From contig CAWCFK010000012.1 in NCBI GenBank assembly GCA_963794685.1, positions 496,001 through 560,000 of the forward strand: a stretch of 64,000 nucleotides of DNA, read 5' to 3'. This DNA is from CAVTWH01 sp963794685. GTDB taxonomy: Bacteria > Actinomycetota > Actinomycetes > Mycobacteriales > Micromonosporaceae. Under the pieces are notes generated by a model, which saw nothing but the letters and a program-made list of their open reading frames with translations, was not told the DNA's origin and ran no database searches. The position numbers were made by a program, and so were the translations under genes. This document shows, piece by piece, positions 45,505 through 53,329 of this stretch. Position 1 is the first letter of the stretch, and each line of letters starts with the position of its first letter.

Positions 45505-45533
45505 CCGCTCCGCCCCGGGCGCGGGCGGAGCGG
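45505..45533. terminator. Bidirectional terminator, SDR / ABC ATPase
   Basis: CCGCTCCGCCC and GGGCGGAGCGG form an 11-base-pair stem with a 7-base loop between convergent genes. Confidence 0.65.
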
Positions 45534-45537
45534 TGGC

Positions 45538-47049
45538 TCAGGTCAGCGTCAGTACCGTGTCGGCGGCATCGACCAGGACCGGATCATGGCTGGCGGCGAG
45601 CACCGTGATGCCCGCGCCGGCCGCCTCCCGCAATACCTCGACCAGCCGCTGAGCGTTCGCCTCGTCCTGCTGTGAGGTCGGCTCGTCGAGCACTGCCATC
45701 CTCGGCGCGACGATCAGCGTCCGGGCCACCGAGACCCGCTGCCGCTCGCCGCCGGAGAGCACCCGGACCGGCCGCTGGGCCAGCGCCGCCAGGCCCAGCC
45801 CGGCCAGCCAGTGCTGCTCGATCGCCGGATCGTCGGGCAGCGCCCGGACCTGGCGGGCCAGCCGCAGGTTCTCGGCGGCCGTCATCGCCTCCAGCAGCGC
45901 CGAGCCCTGGCCGGCCACGGCAAGCCGGTCCCGGCGCAGCCCGGCCAGTCCGGCCCGGTCGAGCCCGGCCAGGTCAATGCCACAGACCCGGACTTCTCCA
46001 CTGTCCGGGCGTTCCAGCCCGGCCAGGATCCGCAGCAGGGTGGTCTTGCCCGAGCCGGACCTGCCCCGCACCACGGTGAGCGTGCCGGCCGTCAGCGTCA
46101 GGTCGAGGTCGGCGAGGATCACCCGGCCGGCCCGGCGTACCCCCACCCCGGCCAACTGCGCCACCACCTCGGCGTGGGCCGGCGTCGCCGGTTGCGTTGC
46201 CGGCCGGGTCGCGGTCGAGGCGTCGACGGGGGTACCTGCGGGGCGCAGTAACAGCCCGTCGTCGGTGGCCTTCGGATCCACCCGGTCGCCGAGGCCGGCC
46301 GTGCGGCGCAGTGGCTCGGGCAGGCGTACCCAGCCGCGGGCGTCCACCACCAGCGTCTCCGGCTGGTCCGGCCGCCACTCCTCGGACAGCCGCCCGTCCC
46401 GGATGCGGACCACCCGGTGTGCCACCCGCATCGCCTGGATGTCGTGGCTGACCAGCACCAGCGCCGCCCCGACCGGCTCGGTGGCGGCCACCAGCAGGTC
46501 GTACACGGCGGTCGCGCTGTCCCGGTCGAGTTCGCCGGTGGGCTCGTCGGCCAGTACCAGCTCGGGGCCGTGTGCGACGGCGGCGCAGACCGCGACCCGC
46601 TGCGCCTCGCCGCCGGAGAGGGTGAGTGGCCGGCGCCTGCCCAGCTCACCCAGGCCGAGGCGGTCCAGCAGTTCGGCCGCGCGACGGCGGGCCCGGTCCC
46701 GGGACGTGCCGGCCAGCCGCAGTTGCAGCCCCACGTTGTCCAGCACGTCGAGTTCCGGGCGCAGGGTCCGGGTGTGCCGCTGGTCGACCAGGCCGAGCCG
46801 GGTGGCGCGCAGTCGGGTCCGCTCCCGCGCGCCCGCGCCGACCAGGTCGACCCCGCACACCGAGACCAGCCCGGCGCTCGGCGCCCGCTCGCCGGCCAGT
46901 ACCCGCAGCAGGGTGGTCTTGCCGGAGCCGTTGGGGCCGTGCACCACCAGCCGCTCGCCCGGGGCCACCGTGAGGGTCAGCCCGCGTAGCGCGGCGACGT
47001 GTCCACGGGGCGTCGGGTACAGGCAGAACAGGTCCTGTGCGGTGATCAC
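45538..47049 (-). CDS. Tandem ABC ATPase of a LolD/FtsE-like exporter
   Basis: A 503-residue protein with two complete nucleotide-binding domains. Domain 1 has GPNGSGKTTLL, LSGGEAQRVAV and LVLADEPTGELD. Domain 2 has GRSGSGKTTLL, LSGGERQRVSV and MAVLDEPTSQQD. They are joined by a linker of about 70 residues. The MacB/LolD-type pattern fits the FtsX-like permease encoded immediately upstream, whose stop overlaps this GTG start (GTGA). Both ATP sites look competent. Together they probably form a mechanotransmission-type or lipoprotein/antibiotic efflux complex in the cell membrane. Confidence 0.9.
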   Translation of the reverse strand: MITAQDLFCLYPTPRGHVAALRGLTLTVAPGERLVVHGPNGSGKTTLLRVLAGERAPSAGLVSVCGVDLVGAGARERTRLRATRLGLVDQRHTRTLRPELDVLDNVGLQLRLAGTSRDRARRRAAELLDRLGLGELGRRRPLTLSGGEAQRVAVCAAVAHGPELVLADEPTGELDRDSATAVYDLLVAATEPVGAALVLVSHDIQAMRVAHRVVRIRDGRLSEEWRPDQPETLVVDARGWVRLPEPLRRTAGLGDRVDPKATDDGLLLRPAGTPVDASTATRPATQPATPAHAEVVAQLAGVGVRRAGRVILADLDLTLTAGTLTVVRGRSGSGKTTLLRILAGLERPDSGEVRVCGIDLAGLDRAGLAGLRRDRLAVAGQGSALLEAMTAAENLRLARQVRALPDDPAIEQHWLAGLGLAALAQRPVRVLSGGERQRVSVARTLIVAPRMAVLDEPTSQQDEANAQRLVEVLREAAGAGITVLAASHDPVLVDAADTVLTLT

Positions 47050-50000
47050 GCGGACACCTCCTCGGGCCGGGTGGGCAGCGGGCCACGCAGCACCGAGCCG
47101 GCCACCACGGCCGCGGCGGCCAGGCCGAGCAGAACCCCGGCGCCGACCACGGCGGCCACGAAGCCGGGGCCGACGGCGAGGGCCAGCGGCGGCACCGGCG
47201 TGCCACCGACCGCGGTCACCGCCACCAGCCGGGTGGTGATGGCGCTCAGCACCACCCCGATGACCAGCCCACCGGGTACCCCGACGAGCACCACCGCGCA
47301 GGCCCGGGCGAACAGCGACAGCCGTAACGTGCCCGGCGGCACCCCGTCGCTCTCCCACGCGTACAGCTCCGCGCCCTCGTCCCGCCACTGCGCCACCACC
47401 AGCAGCAGCACCGCGACCACGGCCACCGCGATGCCGATCAGCGCCCCGGTGCGCAGCAGGCTGCTCGCGCCGGTCGCCAACGGTTCGGTGGCCAGCTCGT
47501 GCCGCAACTGCGCGCGGTCGGCCACCGCCAGCCGGTCGAACGGCGGGGCGGCGAGCCGGGCGGCGAGCGCCCCGGACTGTCCGGGCGCGGCCCGCAGCCA
47601 CAGCTCCTGCACCGAGCCGGTACCCGGATCCAGCACGTCCAGCCGGTCCGCGAGCGCCCGTACGTCGGCCACCACGAAGTGCTCCCCGGTCGTCGGGAAC
47701 CTCGGCAGCACGCCGACCACCTGCGCCGGCACCGCGCTGCCGAGCTCGGTGCCGAGCGAGAGCTGCCCGTGCGCGGCGGCCGCGGCCGTCTGCGGGTCGG
47801 CCAGCACCGGCAGCGGGCCGGGTTCGGCAGCCGGCCGTGGGCGCAGCACGATCCGGCCCCCGGTGAACTGGTACCGCACCGTGAACGCGGCGTCGGTGGC
47901 AGTGGTGTCGGCCACCGTCGACGCCCAGTCCCGCCAGCCGGCCACCGTCCCGCCGCCGCCCGTTGTTCCGCCGCCCACTGCGCCGCCCGTTGGGCCGCCC
48001 AGTCGGGCCGGGCCGAAGGTGAGCGTGCCGGCCCGGATCGCCGTGTCGGTGTACCCCTCCCCGAGCTTGTGCTGTTGCAGCGTGTTGAAGTGCGGGTCGA
48101 GGGCGAGCGAGAGGGCGAACAGGGTCGCGCCCCGGGCCCGGGGCGGCAACTCGCCGGTCAGCCCGGCCGGGCCGGGCACCAGGTCGACGCTGATGTCCCG
48201 GCCGTCGGCGGGCCGCAGCCAGGCGGTGTAGTCGATGAAGTCGGCGTCGCCGCTGACCGCGATGGTGATCGTGGTCGCGTCCGCGGGTACCGGCGTGCCG
48301 GCCAGCGGCGGTTCGGTGCCGGCCAGCGCGCGGGCGGCGCTTCCCGGGTCGCCGCCGCCGACGGTACGGTCCCAGTTGGTGACCGATGCCAGCGCCGCCG
48401 GGTCGATGCCGAGCACGTCGGTGGTGACCGACTGGGCCGCGTTGATCCGGACCGCCGCCGTGGTGCGCAGCGCCGGGTGCACCGAGCCGCCGGGTACCAG
48501 CGCGGTGAAGTCCGCGAGGCTGGCCGCGTCCAGCGGGTTCACCAGCGCCGGCCCGGTGCCCACGGTGACGTCCAGGGGTACCGCGAAGGCGGCCTGGTCG
48601 GCCGCGCCGGCCTGCAGCGTCGCCGAGTACCCGGCCGCGAACACCACGATTCCGGTGGCCGCGGCCAGGAACGCGGCGGTGGCGACCGGCCGCAGCGGCC
48701 GGCGCACCCCACCGAGCACCCCCAACCGCACCCCCAGCAACGCCGTCCCTGCCCGCCCGGTCCGGCCCCGTCGTTTCGGGCCATCGGTCGGAGTCGAGTG
48801 GTCCGGTGGGGACGGGGTGGGCCGGCGGCGCGGGCCGGTCCCGGGTAGCAGCCGGGTCAGCACCGTGGCGAGCGCCGGCCAGACCCGACCGACGAGCAGC
48901 CCACCACAGATCACCAGAAGTACCGGCAGGGCGAGCAGCAGCGGGTCGGTGGAGCTGCTCAGCGCCGTGGTGGTGACCGCGCCGCGGGCCAGCGCGAGCC
49001 CGACCACGGCCAGCCCGGCGAGGATCGTCAACTCCACTGCCCGCCAGGCGGTTGCGGTGCGCACGGTGTCCGGCCAGGCCCTCACCAGGGCTACCACCAG
49101 GCCGGCGACGAGCGCCCCGACGGCGATGCTCCAGCCGGCGGCCCGCAGCGCGCCACTCGCACCGTCCGCAACGGACAGTCCCACCGCCCGGCCGCGTACC
49201 CCCGCCACCAGGGCGCCGACCGCCGCTCCGAGCACGGTTCCGAGCAGCACCGGTACCGCCGATTCGATTGCCGTCAGGGTGCCCACCGCGGCCCGGCCGG
49301 CGCCCCGGCGGCGCAGCAACTCGACCAGGGTGGCGTGGTCGCGGCGCAGTCCGATCGCGCCGACCGCGGCGAAGCCGAGCAGCAGCGCGGTGGCCGAGCC
49401 GCTGAGCAGCGCGAACCGGCGGGCCGACAACTGCGCCCGCTGGTACGTCTCGCGCAGCACATCGTCGGGGGCTGTCAGCGTCAACCCGACCACGCCGGTG
49501 CGCACCAGCTGCACCGCCACGTCCGCGCTGCGTTCCAGGTAGGCGTCCACGCCGAGGTGCCGGACCAGGGTCAGGTCCAGTGGCGCGATCCAGCCGAAGG
49601 ACCGGTGGAACAGCACCAGCGAGTCCAGCCGCTGCACCGCGGCCACCCCGTCGCCGAGCAGCACCGGCACGTCGCCCTGCGGCCGGAACTCACCACTGAG
49701 CAGGTACGGATCGGTACGCACGGCGCGCCCGACGATGTGCAGGCCGAGGCTGTCCGGCAGGGTCGGGGTGCCGTCGCCGATCACCACCACCTCGCAGTCG
49801 GTCGGGGTGCAGTGCTGCGGGGCCCGACCGGCGGTGATCCGTGCCGCGCCGGCCAGGTCGTCGGTGCCGGCCAGCACGAAGACCTGCCCGGTGGCGTCGG
49901 CAAGTGGTTGGAACAGCACCTGGAGCCGGGGCGGTGTGGCGGACAGCCGGGCCAGTTGGGCCCGCACGGCAGCGTCGGCGGCGGTCAGCTTCTCCGCGGG

Positions 50001-50213
50001 TACCGCCACGCCCGGCTGGCTGACGGTGACGCTGCGCTGCCCCGGGTCCAGCTGCCCGATGCCGTAGCCGACCGCCCGGCCGGCGACGAGTTGCGCGCTG
50101 CCCTGCGCGAGCACCGGCAGCGCGGTGGCGGCGGCTACCCCGGCCGCGACCAGCAGCCACCGGCCGGGCCGGTGCCGCAACCGGGTGAGGACGAACGAGG
50201 GGATCCAGCGCAT
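47046..50213 (-). CDS. Giant FtsX-like permease
   Basis: A 1055-residue membrane protein with about 10 helices. One comes near the N-terminus (WLLVAAGVAAATALPVLAQG), several around residues 270-420, one at about 500 (VATAAFLAAATGIVVFAAGY), and FtsX-like repeats at about 890-1050 (IGIAVAVVAVLLLVVAQWRD, VVLVGVPGGLVIGVVLSAIT). Two large extracellular domains lie between them. This is the duplicated FtsX/MacB-like layout of actinobacterial MacB-type permeases. The start is either ATG 50213 or GTG 50216; the ribosome binding site GGTGGAG is very close to both. The tandem ATPase is translationally coupled. The exported substrate is unknown. Confidence 0.88.
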   Translation of the reverse strand: MRWIPSFVLTRLRHRPGRWLLVAAGVAAATALPVLAQGSAQLVAGRAVGYGIGQLDPGQRSVTVSQPGVAVPAEKLTAADAAVRAQLARLSATPPRLQVLFQPLADATGQVFVLAGTDDLAGAARITAGRAPQHCTPTDCEVVVIGDGTPTLPDSLGLHIVGRAVRTDPYLLSGEFRPQGDVPVLLGDGVAAVQRLDSLVLFHRSFGWIAPLDLTLVRHLGVDAYLERSADVAVQLVRTGVVGLTLTAPDDVLRETYQRAQLSARRFALLSGSATALLLGFAAVGAIGLRRDHATLVELLRRRGAGRAAVGTLTAIESAVPVLLGTVLGAAVGALVAGVRGRAVGLSVADGASGALRAAGWSIAVGALVAGLVVALVRAWPDTVRTATAWRAVELTILAGLAVVGLALARGAVTTTALSSSTDPLLLALPVLLVICGGLLVGRVWPALATVLTRLLPGTGPRRRPTPSPPDHSTPTDGPKRRGRTGRAGTALLGVRLGVLGGVRRPLRPVATAAFLAAATGIVVFAAGYSATLQAGAADQAAFAVPLDVTVGTGPALVNPLDAASLADFTALVPGGSVHPALRTTAAVRINAAQSVTTDVLGIDPAALASVTNWDRTVGGGDPGSAARALAGTEPPLAGTPVPADATTITIAVSGDADFIDYTAWLRPADGRDISVDLVPGPAGLTGELPPRARGATLFALSLALDPHFNTLQQHKLGEGYTDTAIRAGTLTFGPARLGGPTGGAVGGGTTGGGGTVAGWRDWASTVADTTATDAAFTVRYQFTGGRIVLRPRPAAEPGPLPVLADPQTAAAAAHGQLSLGTELGSAVPAQVVGVLPRFPTTGEHFVVADVRALADRLDVLDPGTGSVQELWLRAAPGQSGALAARLAAPPFDRLAVADRAQLRHELATEPLATGASSLLRTGALIGIAVAVVAVLLLVVAQWRDEGAELYAWESDGVPPGTLRLSLFARACAVVLVGVPGGLVIGVVLSAITTRLVAVTAVGGTPVPPLALAVGPGFVAAVVGAGVLLGLAAAAVVAGSVLRGPLPTRPEEVSA

Positions 50214-50222
50214 CACTCCACC

Positions 50223-50250
50223 TAACCAGTAAAGTGTTGGCCAGAGGTTA
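50223..50250. promoter_or_regulatory. Divergent promoter / possible operator (TAACC...GGTTA)
   Basis: TAACC and GGTTA bracket an AT-rich 18-base segment (AGTAAAGTGTTGGCCAGA) between the two divergent starts, only 57 bases apart. A regulator bound here could control both genes. Confidence 0.35.
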
Positions 50251-50270
50251 GCAGGAGAGAGGGCGTCGCG

Positions 50271-50909
50271 GTGGCCTCACTGGTGGTCGACGGGCTGGTC
50301 CTGCCGGTACGCGTCGGCGGCCACCCCGCCGTGGACTTCTGCAACACCCGGGCCGGCTGGGACTCGCCCGGACCCAAGGAGTACCTGCGCGACCACCGGC
50401 ACCTGGCACTCTGGGCTCGGGAAGCCGGCCTCACCCCGACCGCCGTCGCCGCGCGACCGGCCCGTACCGCCGCCGCCGTGCTCGACCGCGCCCTCGCCCT
50501 GCGCACCGCCCTCTACGACGTCCTGGTCGGCTCCGCCACGCCAGGGAGCTGGGCGGTGGTCACCGACGAGGTCGCCGAGGCCCACGCGCGCGCCCGACTC
50601 CGTCCGGTCGGCGACGCCGACCGCCGGGTGCCAATCGCGCCGGCAGCCCTCGCGCCCGCGCGGTGGGAGCTGCCCGGCACCGGCCCGGACGCGCCGCTGT
50701 CCGCGATCGCCTGGTCGGTGGGGGAGTTCCTGACCAGCGTGCCGGCCGGCGCGGTGCTGGCCTGCCCGGGAGTCGGCTGCGGCTGGCTGTTCCACGATCC
50801 GCGCGGGCGACGGCGCTGGTGCTCGATGGCCTGGTGTGGCAATCGGGCCAAGGTCCGCCGGCATGCCGACCGGCGACGGCCCGACGCCGAGCTCGGGGGT
50901 GACTCTTGA
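50271..50909 (+). CDS. CGNR zinc-finger transcriptional regulator
   Basis: A 212-residue protein with the ABATE-type N-terminal domain (GHPAVDFCNTRAGWDSP) and a C-terminal CGNR zinc finger: CPGVGCGWLFHD, then RRWCSMAWCGNRAKVRRH. These are presumed DNA-binding stress regulators in actinobacteria. The GTG at 50271 follows GGAGAGAGGG. It is divergent from the ABC exporter with a very short gap, so it likely regulates the exporter. Confidence 0.9.
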   Translation: MASLVVDGLVLPVRVGGHPAVDFCNTRAGWDSPGPKEYLRDHRHLALWAREAGLTPTAVAARPARTAAAVLDRALALRTALYDVLVGSATPGSWAVVTDEVAEAHARARLRPVGDADRRVPIAPAALAPARWELPGTGPDAPLSAIAWSVGEFLTSVPAGAVLACPGVGCGWLFHDPRGRRRWCSMAWCGNRAKVRRHADRRRPDAELGGDS

Positions 50910-50933
50910 CGTCTGCGGCACATCGGGCAGGCT
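50906..50933 (+). promoter_or_regulatory. Promoter of the GNAT-racemase operon
   Basis: TTGACG (50906-50911), a 16-base spacer and CAGGCT (50928-50933) lie seven bases before the GTG at 50941. This is the most complete -35/-10 pair seen in the window. It overlaps the end of the CGNR gene. Confidence 0.6.
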
Positions 50934-50940
50934 AGGGGCC

Positions 50941-51834
50941 GTGACAGTGGTGGTGGCGGACGCACAGGCGTGTGCCGCGGCGGCCTCGGCGCAGGCCGGG
51001 GTACGCGTGGTCGAGATGACGACGATGCAGCAGATCGACGCGCTCGGCGCGCTGTTGCAGGACGTCTGGCAGGCGTCCTACGTCAGCCAGGTGGCCGAGC
51101 CGGGGCTGTTGCGGGCACTCGCCCACGGCGGCAACTACCTGGCCGGCGCCTACCGGGACCAGGAACTCGTCGGCGCGTCCTGGGCCTTCCTCGGCCGGCA
51201 CGAGCCGGAGGTCGGCGCACGTTACGTCGGCGCCGGGCTGATCGGCGACCTGCACCTGCACTCGCACATCACCGGCGTGGTCGGCGGCGAACGCAGCCGG
51301 GGCGTCGGCTACGCGATCAAGCAGCACCAGCGGGCCTGGGCGCTGGCCCGCGGCATCCGCCAGGTGCGCTGGACCTTCGACCCGCTGGTACGCCGCAACG
51401 CCTACTTCAACCTGCGCCGGCTCGGCGCCCGGATCGTCCGCTACCTGCCGGACTTCTACGGCGCGATGGACGACGGGATCAACGCGGGCGACGCCTCCGA
51501 CCGGCTCTACGTGCACTGGCACCTGGACGCGCCGGACGCGGTGGCCGCCGCGCACGGCACCCTCGCCGCCGCCCGGGACGCCGGCGAGGAGCTGGTCACC
51601 GTGCTCGGCGACGCCCCGACCGTGCGCCCGGTCGGGGAGCTGATCGGGGTGGCGCACCTGCGGGTCGCCACCCCCGCCGACATCGAGAAACTGCGCACCG
51701 GCGACCCGGAGTTGTCGGCCGCCTGGCGGAAGGCGGTACGCGCGACGCTGGGCGGGGCGCTCGCCGCCGGGTACCAGGTCGCCGGGCTCACCGACTCCGG
51801 CGCGTACCTGCTGCGGGCGGAGGAGAACGGATGA
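50941..51834 (+). CDS. GNAT-fold acyltransferase paired with an enolase-superfamily racemase
   Basis: The 297-residue protein has the GNAT pattern: GGNYLAGAYRDQELVGASWA, LHLHSHITGVVGGERSRGVG (acyl-CoA pyrophosphate loop), KQHQRAWALARGIRQVRWTF and RRLGARIVRYLPDFYG. This is the COG3375-like branch. The next gene begins inside its stop codon. In Geobacillus a GNAT next to an OSBS/NSAR enzyme succinylates amino acids, and I infer the same N-succinyltransferase role here. Substrate assignment is by analogy only. Confidence 0.82.
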   Translation: MTVVVADAQACAAAASAQAGVRVVEMTTMQQIDALGALLQDVWQASYVSQVAEPGLLRALAHGGNYLAGAYRDQELVGASWAFLGRHEPEVGARYVGAGLIGDLHLHSHITGVVGGERSRGVGYAIKQHQRAWALARGIRQVRWTFDPLVRRNAYFNLRRLGARIVRYLPDFYGAMDDGINAGDASDRLYVHWHLDAPDAVAAAHGTLAAARDAGEELVTVLGDAPTVRPVGELIGVAHLRVATPADIEKLRTGDPELSAAWRKAVRATLGGALAAGYQVAGLTDSGAYLLRAEENG

Positions 51835-52934
51835 AGCTGACCGGATTCGAGCTGCGCCGGCTGGAGCTGCCGCTGCGCTCGCCGTTCCGTACCTCCTTCG
51901 GCACCGAGCACCACCGCGACGTGCTGCTGGTCCGGGCGCTCGGGGACGGGGTCGAGGGCTGGGGCGAGTGCGTGGCCGGGTTGGACGCCGGGTACTCCTC
52001 GGAGTACGTCGACGGGGCGCAGGACGTCATCCGCCGGTTCCTGATCCCGGCGCTCGCCGGCCGGCCGGAGCTGGACGCGACCGTGGCGGAGACCGCCTTC
52101 GCCAAGGTCAAGGGGCACCCGATGGCCAAGGCCGCGGTGCAGACCGCGATCCTGGACGCGCAGCTGCGGGTGGCCGGGATGCCGCTGTCGACCTTCCTGG
52201 GCGCGGTGCGGCCCACCGTGGCGGCCGGTGTGTCGGTCGGGATCATGGACTCGATCCCGGAGCTGCTGGACGCGGTCGAGGGCTACCTGGCCGCCGGGTA
52301 CGTGCGGATCAAGTTGAAGATCGAGCCGGGCTGGGACGTCGCGCCGGTCCGGGCGGTCCGCGAGCGGTTCGGCGACATCCTGCTCCAGGTGGACGCGAAC
52401 ACCGCGTACACGCTGGCGGATGCCCGGCTGCTGGCCCAGTTGGACCCATTCGAGCTGCTGCTGATGGAGCAGCCGCTGCCCGAGGACGACCTGCGTGGGC
52501 ACGCCGCGCTGGCCAAGCTGGTGCGTACCCCCATCTGTCTGGACGAATCAATCACCTCGGCGCGGGCCGCCGCCGACGCGATCGCGCTGGGCGCGGCGGC
52601 GATCGTCAACATCAAGCCCGGTCGGGTCGGCGGCTACCTGGAGGCGCGCCGCATCCACGACGTGTGCCAGGCCAGCGGAGTGCCGGTGTGGGCCGGCGGG
52701 ATGCTGGAGACCGGGATCGGCCGGGCCGCCAACGTGGCGCTCGCCGCCCTGCCCGGCTTCACCCTGCCCGGCGACACCTCTGCCTCGGACCGGTACTTCG
52801 CCCGGGACATCACCGCACCGTTCGTCCTTGAGGACGGAGCGTTACGGGTACCCGTCGGACCGGGCATCGGGGTCGACCCGGATGGCCAGACGTTGACTGA
52901 GGTCACGACGAACGTCGAGCACATACCCCTCTGA
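51831..52934 (+). CDS. OSBS/N-succinylamino acid racemase-type enolase-superfamily enzyme
   Basis: The 367-residue protein has the MenC-type (beta/alpha)7-barrel of the enolase superfamily. The catalytic residues are visible: the KxK pair in VRIKLKIEPGWD, metal ligands Asp in LLQVDANTAYT, Glu in LMEQPLPEDD and Asp in CLDESITSA, and the second acid-base Lys in IVNIKPGRVGG. GGAGGAG precedes the ATG. Homologues are annotated as o-succinylbenzoate synthase or as N-succinylamino acid racemase. Because this organism has the futalosine route (mqnB, mqnD), the racemase activity is likelier. A desuccinylase gene is not in the window. Confidence 0.9.
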   Translation: MKLTGFELRRLELPLRSPFRTSFGTEHHRDVLLVRALGDGVEGWGECVAGLDAGYSSEYVDGAQDVIRRFLIPALAGRPELDATVAETAFAKVKGHPMAKAAVQTAILDAQLRVAGMPLSTFLGAVRPTVAAGVSVGIMDSIPELLDAVEGYLAAGYVRIKLKIEPGWDVAPVRAVRERFGDILLQVDANTAYTLADARLLAQLDPFELLLMEQPLPEDDLRGHAALAKLVRTPICLDESITSARAAADAIALGAAAIVNIKPGRVGGYLEARRIHDVCQASGVPVWAGGMLETGIGRAANVALAALPGFTLPGDTSASDRYFARDITAPFVLEDGALRVPVGPGIGVDPDGQTLTEVTTNVEHIPL

Positions 52935-52964
52935 CCGGCCCTTTTGTGTTTCCGGTCGGGCGAC

Positions 52965-52970
52965 TATCGT
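52965..52970 (+). promoter_or_regulatory. -10 box of the small leaderless frame
   Basis: TATCGT lies exactly six bases before the ATG at 52977. Confidence 0.45.
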
Positions 52971-52976
52971 GCCGGA

Positions 52977-53090
52977 ATGACAGCGGAACACAGTCCCCTG
53001 GTCCCCCGGAAAATCAACCGAAACGGCCGTGCCCTGCCAGGTCACCGGTCACCGATCCGTCATTTTCCGTCTGCTTTGGACAGTGTCTAG
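52977..53090 (+). CDS. Candidate leaderless small protein (37 aa)
   Basis: MTAEHSPLVPRKINRNGRAL is followed by PGHRSPIRHFPSALDSV and a TAG. The start has the exact leaderless geometry seen for other genes here. Third-position bias is weak (codons such as TTT, TCT, AAA), so the evidence for coding is mostly the promoter geometry. It is basic, has no hydrophobic stretch and no known family. It could be a regulatory leader for the glycan genes or a chance frame. Confidence 0.35.
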   Translation: MTAEHSPLVPRKINRNGRALPGHRSPIRHFPSALDSV

Positions 53091-53329
53091 ACTGCTTGGG
53101 CAGGTTCGCTAGCGTTCCGGGCGATACCGTGCGGCTCGCGTGTCCGCATCCGGACTCCGTGTGTTAAATCTGGTCGCAGCCCCTGGCTTCGACGGTTCAC
53201 TCCCTCGCAATCTCTTCATGTGCGGGAAAGCCGTCGGTCATTGATTGTTGACCTCTTGTTCGACGGTTCCGGCACTTCAGGGGCTGAGGTGGGGAGAACT
53301 GTGCAGCGATACGGCTTAGTGAGGGCTTG

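Larger units (their letters stand above)
52935..53329. other. AT-richer intergenic region before the glycan genes
   Basis: The region is the least GC-rich in the window. It holds one leaderless small frame (52977-53090) and two copies of TTCGACGGTTC (53188-53198 and 53259-53269), with no other gene. TTGACC near 53249 could be a -35 box for the glycosyltransferase. The repeated 11-mer could be a regulator site. Confidence 0.5.

Noticed and set aside
51831..52934. menC in the classical menaquinone pathway
   Set aside because: Futalosine genes are present in the window and no other men genes are seen here.
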